Source of the DNA: Glandiceps talaboti
Taxonomy: Eukaryota > Hemichordata > Enteropneusta > Spengelidae
Length of the DNA stretch: 64,000 bases
Direction of reading: 5' to 3'
Assembly (NCBI RefSeq): GCF_964340395.1
Contig: NC_135550.1
Coordinates: 20,046,676-20,110,675 of the forward strand
Shown: piece after piece, positions 18,276-37,172 of the stretch
Layout: every line of letters begins with the position of its first letter
How positions within the stretch are numbered: the first letter of the stretch is position 1
Notes under the pieces: generated by a model
Told to the model about the DNA's origin: nothing
The model's input: only the letters and a program-made list of their open reading frames with translations
Databases searched by the model: none
Made by a program: the position numbers and the translations under genes

Positions 18276-18381
18276 CAGAAGTTTGAACAGAATTTAGTTT
18301 TATCTACGGTTTTAGATGTCACGTGATGACAGAAGTTTGAACAAAATTGAGTTTGATCTGTGGTTTATGATGTCACGTGAT
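18276..18381 (+). promoter_or_regulatory. 53-bp tandem duplication with two TCACGTGA E-boxes
   Basis: Two copies of gacagaagtttgaaca-aat... gatgtcacgtgatga lie head to tail. Each ends in the palindrome TCACGTGA (18319-18326 and 18373-18380), the sequence preferred by bHLH-ZIP factors of the USF/MITF/TFE type. They lie about 1.0 kb upstream of the HHIP-like A start codon. Regulatory use is only a guess from motif and position. Confidence 0.3.
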
Positions 18382-19396
18382 GATTACGATTTGACCGACT
18401 CATAGATCTCCATGGGTAAAATGGCATGTATAAGTTTAGAATAGTTGAAAATTCTAAAAATAGAGATGACATGACTTGATAGCGCCGCCAGACTTTTAAC
18501 GACTAATGGCTACTAATAGTTAAACGTCGTGTAGATTATTAAACGTGACTAACCTAGTTCGAGTCTGTTTTTTCAGGTCAAAACGATTTTTGTCCTAGCT
18601 TTGTCGTCGACATGATCATAATGGTTCCAATGTGTTACAATTAATGGATACCAGTTGAATTTTAATTGAAAATTTATCTCGCTTCGATAAAACTATACAT
18701 TGTGTTTAGAGGAATAGTGACAACAAGGTGATAAGAAATAAATTGATGGGTATTGATCGTTAGCATTATTTACACAAAATAATACGAGTGATCAAACATT
18801 GAAGTCGTCAAGACCATGACCACTGGTCATTGGTCGAATTGATGAATGTCGTAATTTCTCAAAACAGGTGAAATATAAATATTTAGCAAAAAGATAACGT
18901 TAATTTTTTTGGGAAACAATTCAGAGATAAAATTGTTAGAAGACTAATCAATATATTGACTTTGCTGCTGACCCTAGTCGTCCGTCAAGTAACTTTTTCA
19001 CATGTATATGTAATTGCTCACCAATGTTATTACGAGGTGAGAAGTGTTTGAAGATATATGTATCATAACAATCAATCCGTCAATGTCATCTTTATTCCCT
19101 TCGTTTACTTTACGTTGATTTTATTCCTCTGTACAATTACTTAAATGTATGAGATGTGGATATTACAACCCTGTATATTAGCATCTACCCGACGTGTGAA
19201 GGGAATGCTGAAAAGTAGCCCAGTAAACACATGACATGTAAATGTGCTGATTCGGATCTTTCACAATGTGGTAGATATCATGCCATGCCAGAATATCTAC
19301 CTCTAGAGGGATGTAGGTCTACTTTGATGGGGGTCAATGGTGTAAAGTGCATAGCTTGGGCGATGTACAATAGTTAGTTCATCGAACCATAGCCAT

Positions 19397-22300
19397 ATGG
19401 TAACGATGGCGTCTCCGACAGTGCGACCACTTGTTGCTCTCCTTGTTGCATTCTTTGCCATTTTCTCTCCCTCTGCTGGGAGTCCCAAATGTGCAAATGA
19501 TGTCGATCCATTCAAGCCGGCATCAACGTTGCAGTTTTGTACCAAATTCTCTGAGTTTGGTTGCTGCAACGGAGATGCTGACATACAACAGCAGCACAAA
19601 TCCATCATGACGCAACTGACGAGTGAGTCTTGCAGTGCCTACGTCCGTGATATTTTGTGTCAGAAGTGTTCTCCTGTAACATCTCGTCTTTACGAAAACA
19701 CGGCGGTAAAGGAGTCTCCTCTTCCAGGGTTATGTGCCGGTCAATGCCACGATTTCTATGCTCAATGCAAAGAAGCAATCCCCCTTCTTACTAATGATAA
19801 AAGTCTCCTAAAGTCCCTGGAGAGTGAAGAAAATTTCTGCGGGGAATTGCAGCGCAGCGGTACCGAATACTGTTATCCTGAAATGATGGACACATTGGAC
19901 GCTCGCCCAAAACTAGCAGTGGAACCTAAAGCAGACACTTGTGTGTGCTTCAGGGAAATCGCAAGTGGTCTGCATAATCCCATAGCCGCTACATCTGCAT
20001 TTGACGGAAGCAATCGCCTTTATGTAGCCGAACAAACAGGTGTGGTACATATAATTGATGGAAATGGTATCATGCTACCCGAACCATTCTTGGACATCAG
20101 TGACGAGGTCGTCAATGGCGTTTTCCCAGGAGATGAACGTGGTTTTCTATCTATCGCCTTTCATCCTAAATATGACGGAACTGGAAAATTTTATATTTAC
20201 TACAATGCCGACACTCCTAATTTGATCATTCGTATCAGTGAAATGATGCGAGACGCCACAGATCCAAACAAAGCCGACAGGAGTACAGAGAGAGTTCTAT
20301 TCGAAATTGATCAACCATCAAACAACCATAACGGTGGTCAGTTGTTGTTTGGTCTTGATCAGTATTTGTATGTCTTCATGGGTGATGGCGGTGGCAGTGG
20401 AGATCCATGGGGTGAGAGGGGAAATGGACAAAACAAGTAAGTACTTGTACATTTTAAATTTAACTTAGTATAAAACAATGGAGCAGAGTCTGGAAAAGGA
20501 GAAAACTCGGGATAGAACAAAGATATTCAATGGAAGTGCGTACTTTGGTTGAGATTGATTGCCAGTTTATAGTGTCCTCTTTTGTTATTGTCAATCTAGA
20601 ATAGAAAAAGTGCTGAAATCTGGAATATGTCTGAAACAATTGTATTACGTTGTCTTAATTTTGTACTCCGAAGATTGTTTGTGATAACGTTTTATTTGTT
20701 AATAACTATTCTATGCTATACAGTCGTAATGGTTGGAAATTACAAGCGTTTATTTCTTGCGATTGCCATTTTCTGTGTTTATAAATATTTCTGAATTGAT
20801 TTTGTAACTTGTCACTCTTGTACTTTTTACATTTCTATTTCCTTTTTTTCGTTTTACGAATTAAACATTCAAAATTAAAATAAAGTCATATCAACGTATG
20901 GTGACAAAAATGGGGACACCACTCACTTTAACCACCCCCCCCCCACCCCCATGTATCGATATAATTGTTTATCGATTTCTAACACGTGATTGTTGTTGTC
21001 CAATAGGGGAACTTTCCTCGGCTCAGCAATTCGTATTGATATCGACTCAGAATTAGAACCATACGGGATACCAGAAGATAATCCGTTCATTGATGACCCT
21101 GAAGCTGTCAAAGAACTCTGGGCCTACGGACTAAGAAACCCTTGGAGATGCTCTGTTGATAGGGGTGATGCCTTCGAAGTAGACAAAGGGAGAATTCTTT
21201 GTGCTGATGTAGGACAGAACGCTTTCGAAGAAATTGACATAATTGAAGGAGGTGGAAACTATGGGTGGAGAGGAAGAGAAGGGAATTCATGTTACGACAC
21301 ACAGATTTGCCAGGAACTTGGTCAGTACTATATATTGATAGGACGTATTTGTTGTATTTATTGCCAAATGTAAATAGTTTAGTCACTTTCTGACACGTTT
21401 TATTCAGGATACATTTTCTAGATAACGTTCTCAAAGTCCTGGGTTTAGACTCAGACAACTAAAAATAGTGGTCTGAGGTTTAGAACACTCTAGAATTGAG
21501 ATTTACTACCTGCCTCCACCCTAGTACCTTTATCCCCGTTCTGTTTATAGACTCCGTGATGTTCTGGCGTCACTGATGGTGAAATAAATGAAATTATTGT
21601 CAGTCTAAAGTGTCATCTTACATGAATGTTACATATTTCATTTCAGAGGGTGATATTTTACCAATCCATGACTACGGACGAACTATTGGTAGAAGTATAA
21701 CAGGTGGTTATGTTTACCGTGGTTGTGACGTCGAATCGTTCTATGGTGACTATATCTTTGGTGATTATAGTACACCGGACGCTGCGTAAGTGAATTTGCT
21801 CACAATTTATAAACGTGTAAATACATCAGACAGATAACATCCATCGTAAAAAATACTGAGGTATCTTTTACGAAAACTGCAGAAGACACAGGTTCCTGTT
21901 TTCGCTGCGTGGGCGAAAACACATGGTACTACCTCAAAATGTTTGCAAACGATTTATAAGTTTTCGAAAAGCTTCTAGTCTTCTTTCATCAACATTCAAT
22001 TCTTTCTCTATTTTATACCTGAAATTAAATTCAAGTTCCAACATACGATTCAAAGGCATCTTTGCTTCAGACAACCAATACTAATATGTTGTTTGGTTTT
22101 GGTCTGATGTAGTGAATAGATGGTTGGTCGGCTGGATGGTTGGCTAACTGGCTAGCAGGATAGGTGTGTGGGTGGGAGGGAAAGTGAACAAAAAAGATTG
22201 GTTGGTTGGTGGGTGGGTGGGTGGGTGGTCTATAGTACATGATTGGTTGTTCGCTATGGGTGGACTGGTTGGTTGATTTGCTGTCATTTACATTTCAAGT

Positions 22301-24684
22301 TTTGTTTTACTTACAACTTTTAATCGCGATGATTTACATGAGTCCATTTTATATCTTTCAGTCGAAACCTGTTCAAACTGATTGAGGATAAAGAGTCTGG
22401 GACATGGAGTCGTGAAGACCTTTGTATAGGCGATGCCCAACTATGTACCGGAGATCTCACTGGAGATTTCCCATATAGAATCTTGTCCTTTGGCGAGGAC
22501 GAATCTGGTAAAGTATTGTTAATTGCATTTAAAGACACAAATCCCAGTAGAATAAAAATTAGAAAAGTTGGCCCATAATAAAATAATAACCCTATGTAAT
22601 CCGTGTTGCTCTACTGATATTAAATTAACAGTAATACGAGCAGCTGTCATTGATTCTTTCTAAGCTGAACATTAGCTAACTTGATAATCACTTTTGGACC
22701 GGAATAATCCGAAGAGGACGTGTGTAATATTGTGTTGCATGCATCATGGATAAAGTTGCTATGTCTATATCGTCTATATCATGTAGATGATCTTGAGTAT
22801 ATTTTGATCTACACGGTCTACAATAAATCGGTCTATGAAGGTCATGTGATTCAATATCAAAATGTAAAGACTTCTTAAAGTATGACGTCGAATTAATGCC
22901 CTTTTTTCTGTTTAAAGGTGAACTGTACATGATGGCAACAGATAGTGCAGCTGTTTCAAATGACGGTGGAGTACTTCTTAAATTTGCTGATCCAGCAGGG
23001 TATGTACAACACTATATTTGACTTCTTATGTATAATGTGATGTGATGTGATGTGATGTGGTATAATGTATTGTGATGTGATGTGATGTGATGTGATGTGA
23101 TGTGATGTGATGTATTGTGATATGATGAAATGTATTGTGATGTGATTTGATGTAATGTACTGTGATGTGATGTGATGTGGTGAAATGTATTGTGATGTGA
23201 TGTGATGGGATGTGGTGAAATGTATTGTGATGTGATGTGATGTGATGTGATGTGATGTGATGTGGTGAAATGTATTGTGATGTGATGTGATGTGATGTGA
23301 TGTGATGTGATGTGATGTGATGTGATGTAATGTGGTGTGATGTGATGTGATGTGATGTGATGTGATGTAATGTACTGTGATGTGATGTGATGTGATGTGA
23401 TGTGACATGGTGTGATGTGATGTGGTGTGATGTGATGTGGTGTGGTGTGGTGTGATGTGATGTGATGGTTTGTAATGTACTGTGATGTGATGTGATATGG
23501 TGTGATGTGATGTGATGTATTGTGATGTGACATGATGTGATGTGATGTGATGTGATGTGGTGTGGTGTGATGTGTTGTGATGTGATGCGGTGTGGTGTGA
23601 TGTGATATGATGTGTTGTGGTGCGGCGTGGTGTCATGTCATGTCATTTTATGTCATGGTAAATGTAATATAATGTACTGTTTAATATATTAAACTGAAAG
23701 TTTTCTATTTGATTTCTTTTTCAGTTCTGGATGTGTTGCCCAAGATGGAAAACAGGGTAATGCTAAATTTGCATACCATCTGTACATACTTTGAACGTCA
23801 ACGATTCTGTTTCTTTCTCGGCACTCACTGCCTGAATTAACTACAGATATTATCTGGTCCTCCGTGCAGACGGTATTGACATAATGAGGTCGATTGTATT
23901 GATATAAAAAAATATTTCCTAAAAACACAAACATATCCCATTGTATTGGGAAATCTTGTTGTCTGAACTGCAATCAAGTTACCACCCCATCAACACTACC
24001 GCCACGTACCACCATCGCCATCCCATAAATACCATATATACCACCCCACTACGATCACAACACTAACAAACACCACCAACATCTCCATCGATACTGCCAC
24101 CAATACAACCATCAAAACACAAACCAACGTCGACATCGCCACCTCACTACCATCACCTCCACCAACAATGCCACAATATCACATTAACCACCACCAATAT
24201 CATGCCAGTCAACCTCGTCGACACCAAAACCTCACTATGGATACCTCCACCAAACATCACCACTAACACCACCACCCACCTCCACCAACACTGCCACCAA
24301 TACGACACCAACCAACACCATCTCCTCCAACCGTCACTATCGAAATCTCCACCCACTATCATCACCTGCACCAACCCTGCCACCAATACCACCACCACCA
24401 CCACCACCACCACCACCACCATCATCAAATCAACCAGCAACATCGAAACCCCCATCTCACTACTGTCACCATAGCATCCAGCACCGAAAGCATCAACGAC
24501 TCACCACAGTGGCCATCACCGTCATCATCTCTCCATCCGCGAATGTTGCCCATATTCTCCTTGTCTAACTTTTGTTATACATGTATGTTTTTTCTTTACA
24601 GAAGAAAACAGTGGTGTTGGTAAAGTCAGCAGCCTATGTGCCCTGATTATCACAGCTCTGTTTACTGCTTTGTTGACAATCTAA
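19397..24684 (+). CDS. HHIP-like protein A (folate-receptor-like + GSDH propeller)
   Basis: Exons 19397-20436, 21007-21320, 21647-21785, 22362-22507, 22918-22999, 23725-23756 and 24602-24684 give 611 aa (phases 2,1,2,1,2,1). Residues 1-29 form a signal peptide (ALLVAFFAIFSPSAG). About 30-165 is a cysteine-rich folate-receptor-like domain with the pairs GCC, CQKC and LCAGQC. About 180-565 is the glucose/sorbosone-dehydrogenase-type propeller, with NHNGGQ at 310-314 on, GDERGFL, and repeated GDGG turns. The end SSLCALIITALFTALLTI is an uninterrupted hydrophobic stop, as in GPI-anchored proteins. HHIP itself binds Hedgehog ligands; HHIP-like relatives are secreted or membrane-bound and less understood. 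Hedgehog binding here is not shown. A second in-frame ATG three codons on is also possible. Confidence 0.92.
22125..22275. repeat. GGTTGGGTGG-rich low-complexity tract
   Basis: Degenerate ggttggt and gggtgggtggg runs lie in intron 3 of HHIP-like A. G runs on the plus strand are spaced closely enough to consider a G-quadruplex, but no function can be claimed. Confidence 0.8.
23037..23645. repeat. (TGTGA)n microsatellite, about 600 bp
   Basis: More than a hundred copies of the pentamer tgtga/tgatg fill most of intron 5 of HHIP-like A, between the 82-bp and 32-bp exons. Point variants (tgtaa, tgtgg, tgaaa, tgtat) recur in blocks, showing higher-order duplication. The long His/Ser/Thr frames on the minus strand are artefacts. 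Confidence 0.95.
23975..24480. repeat. CCA/ACC-rich degenerate triplet repeat
   Basis: Intron 6 of HHIP-like A has a strong strand asymmetry: cac, cca and atc triplets on plus, with a pure accaccaccacc core near 24385-24420. It gives Thr-rich and Val-rich frames that are not genes. Confidence 0.9.
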
Positions 24685-25088
24685 TATCTTCATGGAAAGG
24701 ACAGCAGAAAATACATACAAGACATATTTTGTGCAATACTCAATGCAATATTATTCTTTTCTCGTGACATTCTTCAGTCTCAGATGGATGTACAAAATTA
24801 AACGCTCTGATGGCTCTTTGTTCATCTTCAGCCTCACTACCTGTGAACTGACTGTATGCTATGGTATTCGTATGAATGTTACATTCAAATGATTGAGGTA
24901 TTGAAGATCATACACTGTTTTGAAGTCAAATCAATAGATGATAAACAATGTGTCTAATCAGTGCACACAAAGGGGAGTGTTGTTACGTCATTCAATCTCA
25001 CTTCTGAAATCTTTGAGTATGTAACAACGTTTCACATACAATGTGAAACGTTGTAATGTTTTGATACACCAATGTCACAAGTACTCAT

Positions 25089-25094
25089 AATAAA
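25089..25094 (+). terminator. Poly(A) signal AATAAA of HHIP-like A
   Basis: Canonical AATAAA 405 bp after the stop codon, followed within 35 bases by a T-rich tgttgtttttatt stretch. It implies a 3' UTR of about 430 bases. Confidence 0.65.
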
Positions 25095-27599
25095 TACTGT
25101 ATGCAACGTCAATTTTAATGTCATGTTGTTTTTATTGGTCATTATGAAAGCGTTTCAATACGTGAAATAACAACGTTTATCAAAGGCGCCTTCAGTGATT
25201 ACATGGGGAGACAGGGTACCCACGGAATGGGGGGGGGGGGTGTCACTTTCTACAAATTGATTCTCGGGGAGGGCCATATTTTAGAAAATATCACATCCCA
25301 CTGCAGCTACATCACACCACTGCCACCGTTGTATATCAGGACATATCAATCAAGTCGCTGCTGAAAACCATGCAGTGAATCAGTTATTAGATGTGGTGTG
25401 AGGAGAGGAGTGGGTCTCTCAGGAGTGAAGATGGAACGGTGGTAAGATATTATGCATAATGTGATGGAGTGGCGATGCTAACTTCGGTCCCGACAAATGT
25501 CTGAAGTGCTCTCATCTAGTCTTTTGGAGTTGTGGCCTTCAGCTCAGCCGATGAGATACAAATACAGGTATTGGTTAATGTTATGCCTCCACAAAAAATT
25601 ACATTGTTGTAGTAGTACCATGCAACCACTGTCTTAGACTTGCTTAAGTCTCCACGCTTTTTTCGTTTTTTTATTTAAATCAACAAATCTTTTTAAACTG
25701 AATTCTGGATTTTTGTGTGTAAAATGATAAATCTAATCTGAGTGAGCGATTGTGAAATAGTCCGGTGAACGCATAGAGCGCTATGAGACGTCTACTGGGA
25801 AAAAATAACAAAAGGTTTAGGTTTTCCTTTACAAAACTAAAAATTGAATAACAAACTAAAAGCATTTGAAGAATATGACACTTAAAATATAATCCAAGGG
25901 ACTTGTGTCAGTCTACCAATAAAACTATCAGTGTAGTGGCAGCGATGACATCAAGTCTTGACCATTCATTTCGGGGACTCGTGTTCGTTTTCATGTTTGA
26001 TAGAATTTTAACCCAATGCATTTTTGAAGTATGTGAACAGGGACCGGGTGATGTTTTAGAAATAAATTTAGGGGAGGGGCGCACACGTTTTAACACAGCG
26101 GATTCGGAAGAGGGTCACATTTTATGCAACAAACAAGGCTTGATTTCCCCCCGACCCTCCCTCTTGTAATTACTAAGTGCTCCCTAAACTGGCATCACCT
26201 GTGTATCAGTGACGGAATTATGTCGGGGGGGGGGGCTATTATTCTCGCTGCCAAACTCGTGACTATCGTCCCTATTAAGCAGAGCGGCGAAGCCGCGAGA
26301 AGTGGGGGCTTTAGTCCCAAGCTAAAGTCCCTCACCTCTCGCGGCTTCGCCGCCCGGCTTACAAAGCTTTAGGGACGATAGTCATGAGTCTGGCAGCGAG
26401 ACTAGGGCGCTATATACTTAGCACCAATTTGTGGCATCTTAATTTCATCGGTTATTTTTATCGTCGTCATACACTGCAATGTACGATTTAAAGTTTGCAA
26501 ATCAGGATAATTGATAAAAATACATGTAATTGCAGGCCTAGGAAAGGCATGAAGTAACTAGATGGTCGTGTAATTGCATTATTTACATATGCCCTATGTC
26601 AGTTACATACATATGCCAAAATTAGTCATTCCGTCCGCAACTTAGATTAATTATATTGACTCAATTGTCAGCGACAGCGAAGCGGAGTTAAATTGATTCT
26701 TTGTCGTCGTCCGTTATCCATCGTCTGTCGTTCATAAACTTTCACTTTTTTCATCTCAAACAAATAGACACCGATAGAGAAATAAAAATAGAGAGTTATG
26801 CATCTTTTACAGGGCGTTTCTCCCTCTGACAAAAGGCAAAAAACACAAACTTCTCTAGATCATTTACAATCTTTGTTTTCTCGTACTGAAGTAAAATAAC
26901 AAATTTATGGCGCGAAGGTTCCCTAAAGTAGAGTAGATATTTATATCTCAGATCATTGTATAATTGGCAAACACAAATAAAATGATAATCGTTCTCAATA
27001 ATTACCTGTTTAACGCATGTTACATTCATAATTGTTAACCGAATTTGATCGACAGTTGAACTAGAAAACTTGAGCAAGGGATGGGAGAAAATGTAACAAA
27101 AAATGTACTACGAGTTGTCGTTACGTACACTGACTTGACGTCCGTATGTAAACAGTACGATTAGATTGTGACGGCTTGTCCTTTTTATCAACAAATTATA
27201 TATAGTGTCACTGTGTGTATGACGTTAACAGTTTGTACGTGTATATTTGCATTTATCTATTTACACATGTTACATATGTGTACGTCTTCGCTGAGGACAT
27301 CGTCGCTGGTGGCGCTATGATGATTTTACGCAACGAGAACTCGGCCTTTCTAAAATTCTGCAGAAGAATTTCTTCTTAAAGCTTGGAGTAATTATACTGC
27401 CAACACGTAGTAATGGCTTAATTCATGGAGTTGTTATCAACAGAATAGCTCATTTCATTACAAGGAGACACGAACGAGAACAAATGCTTTCCGTTCGTAA
27501 TACTCTCGGTCGGTGTCACGTAAGAGGTCAAAGTTGAGATTGTGAAGGTCGTTGGCCTAAGACCTGAAAACAGACGCAACGGAAAGTGTCGGGAACAAA
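25095..27599. other. Intergenic region between the two HHIP-like genes
   Basis: No exon was recognised. It contains two copies of the G/C-tract repeat (25185-25300 plus, 26040-26190 minus) and a GC-rich foldback element (26244-26400). A TATATATA-like run near 27198 is 400 bp before the next start codon, too far to assign. Confidence 0.6.
26244..26400. mobile_element. GC-rich foldback/MITE-like element
   Basis: Arms read ctcgctgccaaactcgtgac on the left and ctcgctgccagactcatgac as the reverse complement of the right, and continue through tatcgtccct and gcggcgaagccgcgaga to a short centre. The whole element is one imperfect hairpin of about 157 bp, far richer in G+C than its surroundings. No transposase and no clear target duplication are seen. 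Confidence 0.75.
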
Positions 27600-34205
<6,606 letters not shown>

Positions 34206-35142
34206 GTAAGTTTTATTCAAAAAAAGGCAAAATATGTGGCAATGGTTTTTGTGAAAGAAAGTTTTGTGAAGGAAATTTGTTATTGAGTGTATACAGAGCC
34301 TGTGAAAAATGTCCCATGTATTAACCATGTTGATATTATGCTAACTCTATCGTTGGGTCATAGACAGCTGTGGGTTGTCTGTGGTTGAATGTACAAGGCA
34401 AATATACAAGACAGACAAGTGTCAAAGCAAGGAAATTCCTTCAGCAGTTTTAGATCAACAAAGTGTGTACCAAGGAAAGAGAAGATTTGACACATGATAA
34501 TATGTCTACAGGTATTTTTACATCTGCAGCATGATGACAGATATCAAACATTGGGCTACATTGCCCAACTAATTAATCTACGGCTTTACATTCACACATC
34601 ACTGAAGTGATGTTTCATGCAAGTTGTACCGGATTTATTGAATCTGAGCCAAAAGATTTCAAAAGATGAAGATCTTATGACTGAATTTTAGCAAAGATGT
34701 TACGTATAGGGACTAACATTTTAGTAACTCAAAAAGCACCACTGTTGTCAGGAGTTACATGTACCAGCACTTGGTGTAAGCTTAGCTGGTACCATTTTGA
34801 TTACATGACAGTGTATTATTGTGTAAAAAACTCCATTAGGTAGAATGAGAAACAAAGAGTTGTATGTTAGTAAAAAAAAAAGGTAGAAAATCATATGACA
34901 AATTTATGCATATTTAGTGGAAATTCATAAACAAAATGATTTACATATATTTAAAGTGTATATACAATTTGGTTGAATGGCAATCATTTTTGTCTGCATT
35001 CTAAACAACAAAGTCCATGTCATTCATGAGAATTCAGTGCAAACATGACATTTGAACTCTTCTCCTGAGAATAATGGTGCTGTAATTAAAATTGCATGAT
35101 GGCTTTAATCACAGGCATGACTTTTTCTACTTCATATAATAG

Positions 35143-35288
35143 GTGCTAGCAGCACACGAATAGCAACAACATCCCTTGCATGTATCAGCCTTTGTTTCAT
35201 AGTATCTAGTATATTCATCTGGCTACCCTTCCACAAGCAGGGAAGGTACCTTGTCATTCCAGGTGCCCCACATACGGAATCAAAGTGA
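35143..35288 (+). CDS. HHIP-like B alternative last exon 8A: membrane anchor
   Basis: After a strong acceptor (tttttctacttcatataatag) this exon joins exon 7 in phase 1 and adds 48 residues, making a 671-aa protein. It encodes a Ser/Thr stretch, a hydrophobic helix (LACISLCFIVSSIFIWL) and a 20-residue tail PFHKQGRYLVIPGAPHTESK. The polar, charged tail after the helix fits a type I membrane anchor better than a GPI signal. Its place and phase match the hydrophobic last exon of HHIP-like A, which supports it as the ancestral end. No canonical poly(A) signal is close by. Confidence 0.7.
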
Positions 35289-35714
35289 ATCGGCAGGTGT
35301 TTTGCAGCACAGATTATGGTAAGGAAAACTGGTCAAAGCAATGAATTATAAGCTTATGTACTGTCAGAATGTGTGACTCTGCTACACCAAATCACTATTT
35401 CCACCAGTAGCTGTAGTGTTTATCGGTGATCCATGTGTACATTTACAATGACTTCATTTGAATGATTGAAAAGTGTCTCCCCATTGTGACCAATCAAATC
35501 CTGGTGATATTTTCTAATATCATTATCAAATTGAGACAGTTAACATAACAAGGGAAAACAATATAGCCATGTCACAGACTCAGTCAGTAGACGGGTTTAG
35601 TGAATCAATTTTGTATCAAAATTAGCTTTTTCATCATCAAGGTGTGTCTGAACTAAAATAGTGAGAAAACATATTGTACAAAGAATAACGACATTGGTGT
35701 CTTTGAATTACATT

Positions 35715-35757
<43 letters not shown>
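35715..35757. repeat. (AATC)n microsatellite
   Basis: A pure aatcaatcaatc tract of about 43 bp in the interval between alternative exons 8A and 8B. Confidence 0.95.
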
Positions 35758-36055
35758 TGATCAATGGATTAATTACATATACAAAGAATTAAATTCCACA
35801 GCACTCTTCTGTTCAGTGACACTGAATGGTGGACCACACATTATTATGCTATGCTGAACAAATTTAAATATTTAGGTTTTTTTTGGACATTTTCACACCA
35901 GCTGTAACAAACAGATTGATCACGTCTGTCTGTTAGTCAAACTTTGTAGCTCTATCCAGTCAAGCATTGATTCACATTTTACAAAGTCAAGTACAATGCA
36001 TTCTTTGACTCAATTCTACTGTAATTTGATATCTTGTTTTCTTTCTGCCTTACAG

Positions 36056-36459
36056 CTTTTAAGATCAAGGTGTACGGAAGAAAACTGTACGGACATGAAC
36101 GCCGTATTAAAGTTGATGTTGATTCCGTGTATCGCCTTAATAGCAGTATAGCAAACTTTGACACCTCTATGTATCTATGGGTGCAAGACAAAGCAACTCA
36201 CTGCAAATGTCCCCGACTCAAAGTTGGACGTTCTTATTTCATCGCTGGAAAGTATGATTTTAAGCGTAAGAAGTTTATAGTTACTGAAACCACTGTGTCT
36301 CGTAAATGGACTGATAAGTGGGCTATAAAAGCAAGATCATACAGCCCTCATTGTCCGAAAGATATTACAGTAGAAGTTGTTCGTGACACATTGCGTGACA
36401 AGAATTTTACTAACTATGTATTGCAAAATTTTCACATTGAATTGCATAAAATTCATTGA
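36056..36459 (+). CDS. HHIP-like B alternative last exon 8B: NTR/C345C domain
   Basis: Acceptor gttttctttctgccttacag precedes a 404-bp exon that also joins exon 7 in phase 1, giving 134 further residues and a 757-aa protein. The exon has no ATG near its start, so it must be spliced on. It encodes a netrin-like (NTR/C345C) fold: a start KIKVYGRKLY, the alternating strand DTSMYLWVQDK, then the signature HCKCPRLKVGRSYFIAG at about 672-688, and later CPKD. The pattern C-x-CP-x-L-x-x-G-x-x-Y is the NTR hallmark of complement C3/C5, netrins and procollagen C-proteinase enhancers. Only three cysteines are visible, fewer than usual. NTR tails bind proteases, heparin or matrix, so this isoform may be secreted and matrix-bound; that is inference. 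Confidence 0.82.
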
Positions 36460-37166
36460 TGAGAATAGACGTTATGATTTCCTCTGACAAGAACACTAAG
36501 AATAGAAAAGATTAGATATTGTATTAAGGTTAAATTTAATACCTCTTTAACTCACATTCCAAAATGACTCTATTACACTACATCAGGCGAATTAAGAAAG
36601 AATCATGATATGCAAAGACAATCACTGTCGATGTGGCTTTTTTACATTTTAATGGTGCTATTTTGCTTATATTAACTTTGATTAGTAGTCATTACCTAAA
36701 ATTATTAATTTGATATTAGAATATTTTTAAGTATTTTGTATGTACCAGATAAACTAACTTCTCACAATTTTAATATTGAAAGTATATTTCATTGTATAAC
36801 ATTTATATTTATCTATCTATCTATCTATCTCTATACTGTATGTGAATAGTATTTGTATGAATTAAAAGGATGAATGTTGAACATTTTCCAAACTTTTGTG
36901 ACTGTGTGTTTTAATCGTGGCTTATTCAGTAATCTAGTGGCATTGATGTCAAATTGTAAAAGGATTCAAACTTTGTGATTGTGTATTTCAATCATAGCTT
37001 ACTCGACAATCTAGCTGCATATGTTTACTTTGACCAAATTTCGAGTAGAGATTGAAATGACAAATTCTATAATACAGAGATGAACATGAAATGAGTGATC
37101 CTCAAGTCACTTTCTGTACTTCAAACCCTTTGGGCATTTGATGAATTAGACTAGATAGAAACATGT

Positions 37167-37172
37167 AATAAA
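37167..37172 (+). terminator. Candidate poly(A) signal for HHIP-like B (8B form)
   Basis: AATAAA about 710 bp after the 8B stop codon. An earlier variant ATTAAA near 36860 could be used instead. Confidence 0.4.

Larger units (their letters stand above)
13641..19396. other. Intergenic region between transporter and HHIP-like A
   Basis: No exon was recognised on either strand. The region contains a foldback element (13840-14023), a compound microsatellite (16783-17010), a Mutator-like MITE (17397-17519) and a tandem duplication holding two TCACGTGA boxes (18276-18381). The last part probably contains the promoter of HHIP-like A, but no TATA box or initiator could be assigned. Confidence 0.6.

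Noticed and set aside
22956-23636. 226-aa His/Ser/Thr open frame on the minus strand
   Set aside because: It is a translation of the (TGTGA)n array. A pentamer gives open frames of repeating composition without coding meaning.
36034-36055. Separate NTR gene starting upstream of 36056
   Set aside because: The open frame there starts with TTG, and the polypyrimidine tract with acceptor at 36055 shows a spliced exon in phase with HHIP-like B.
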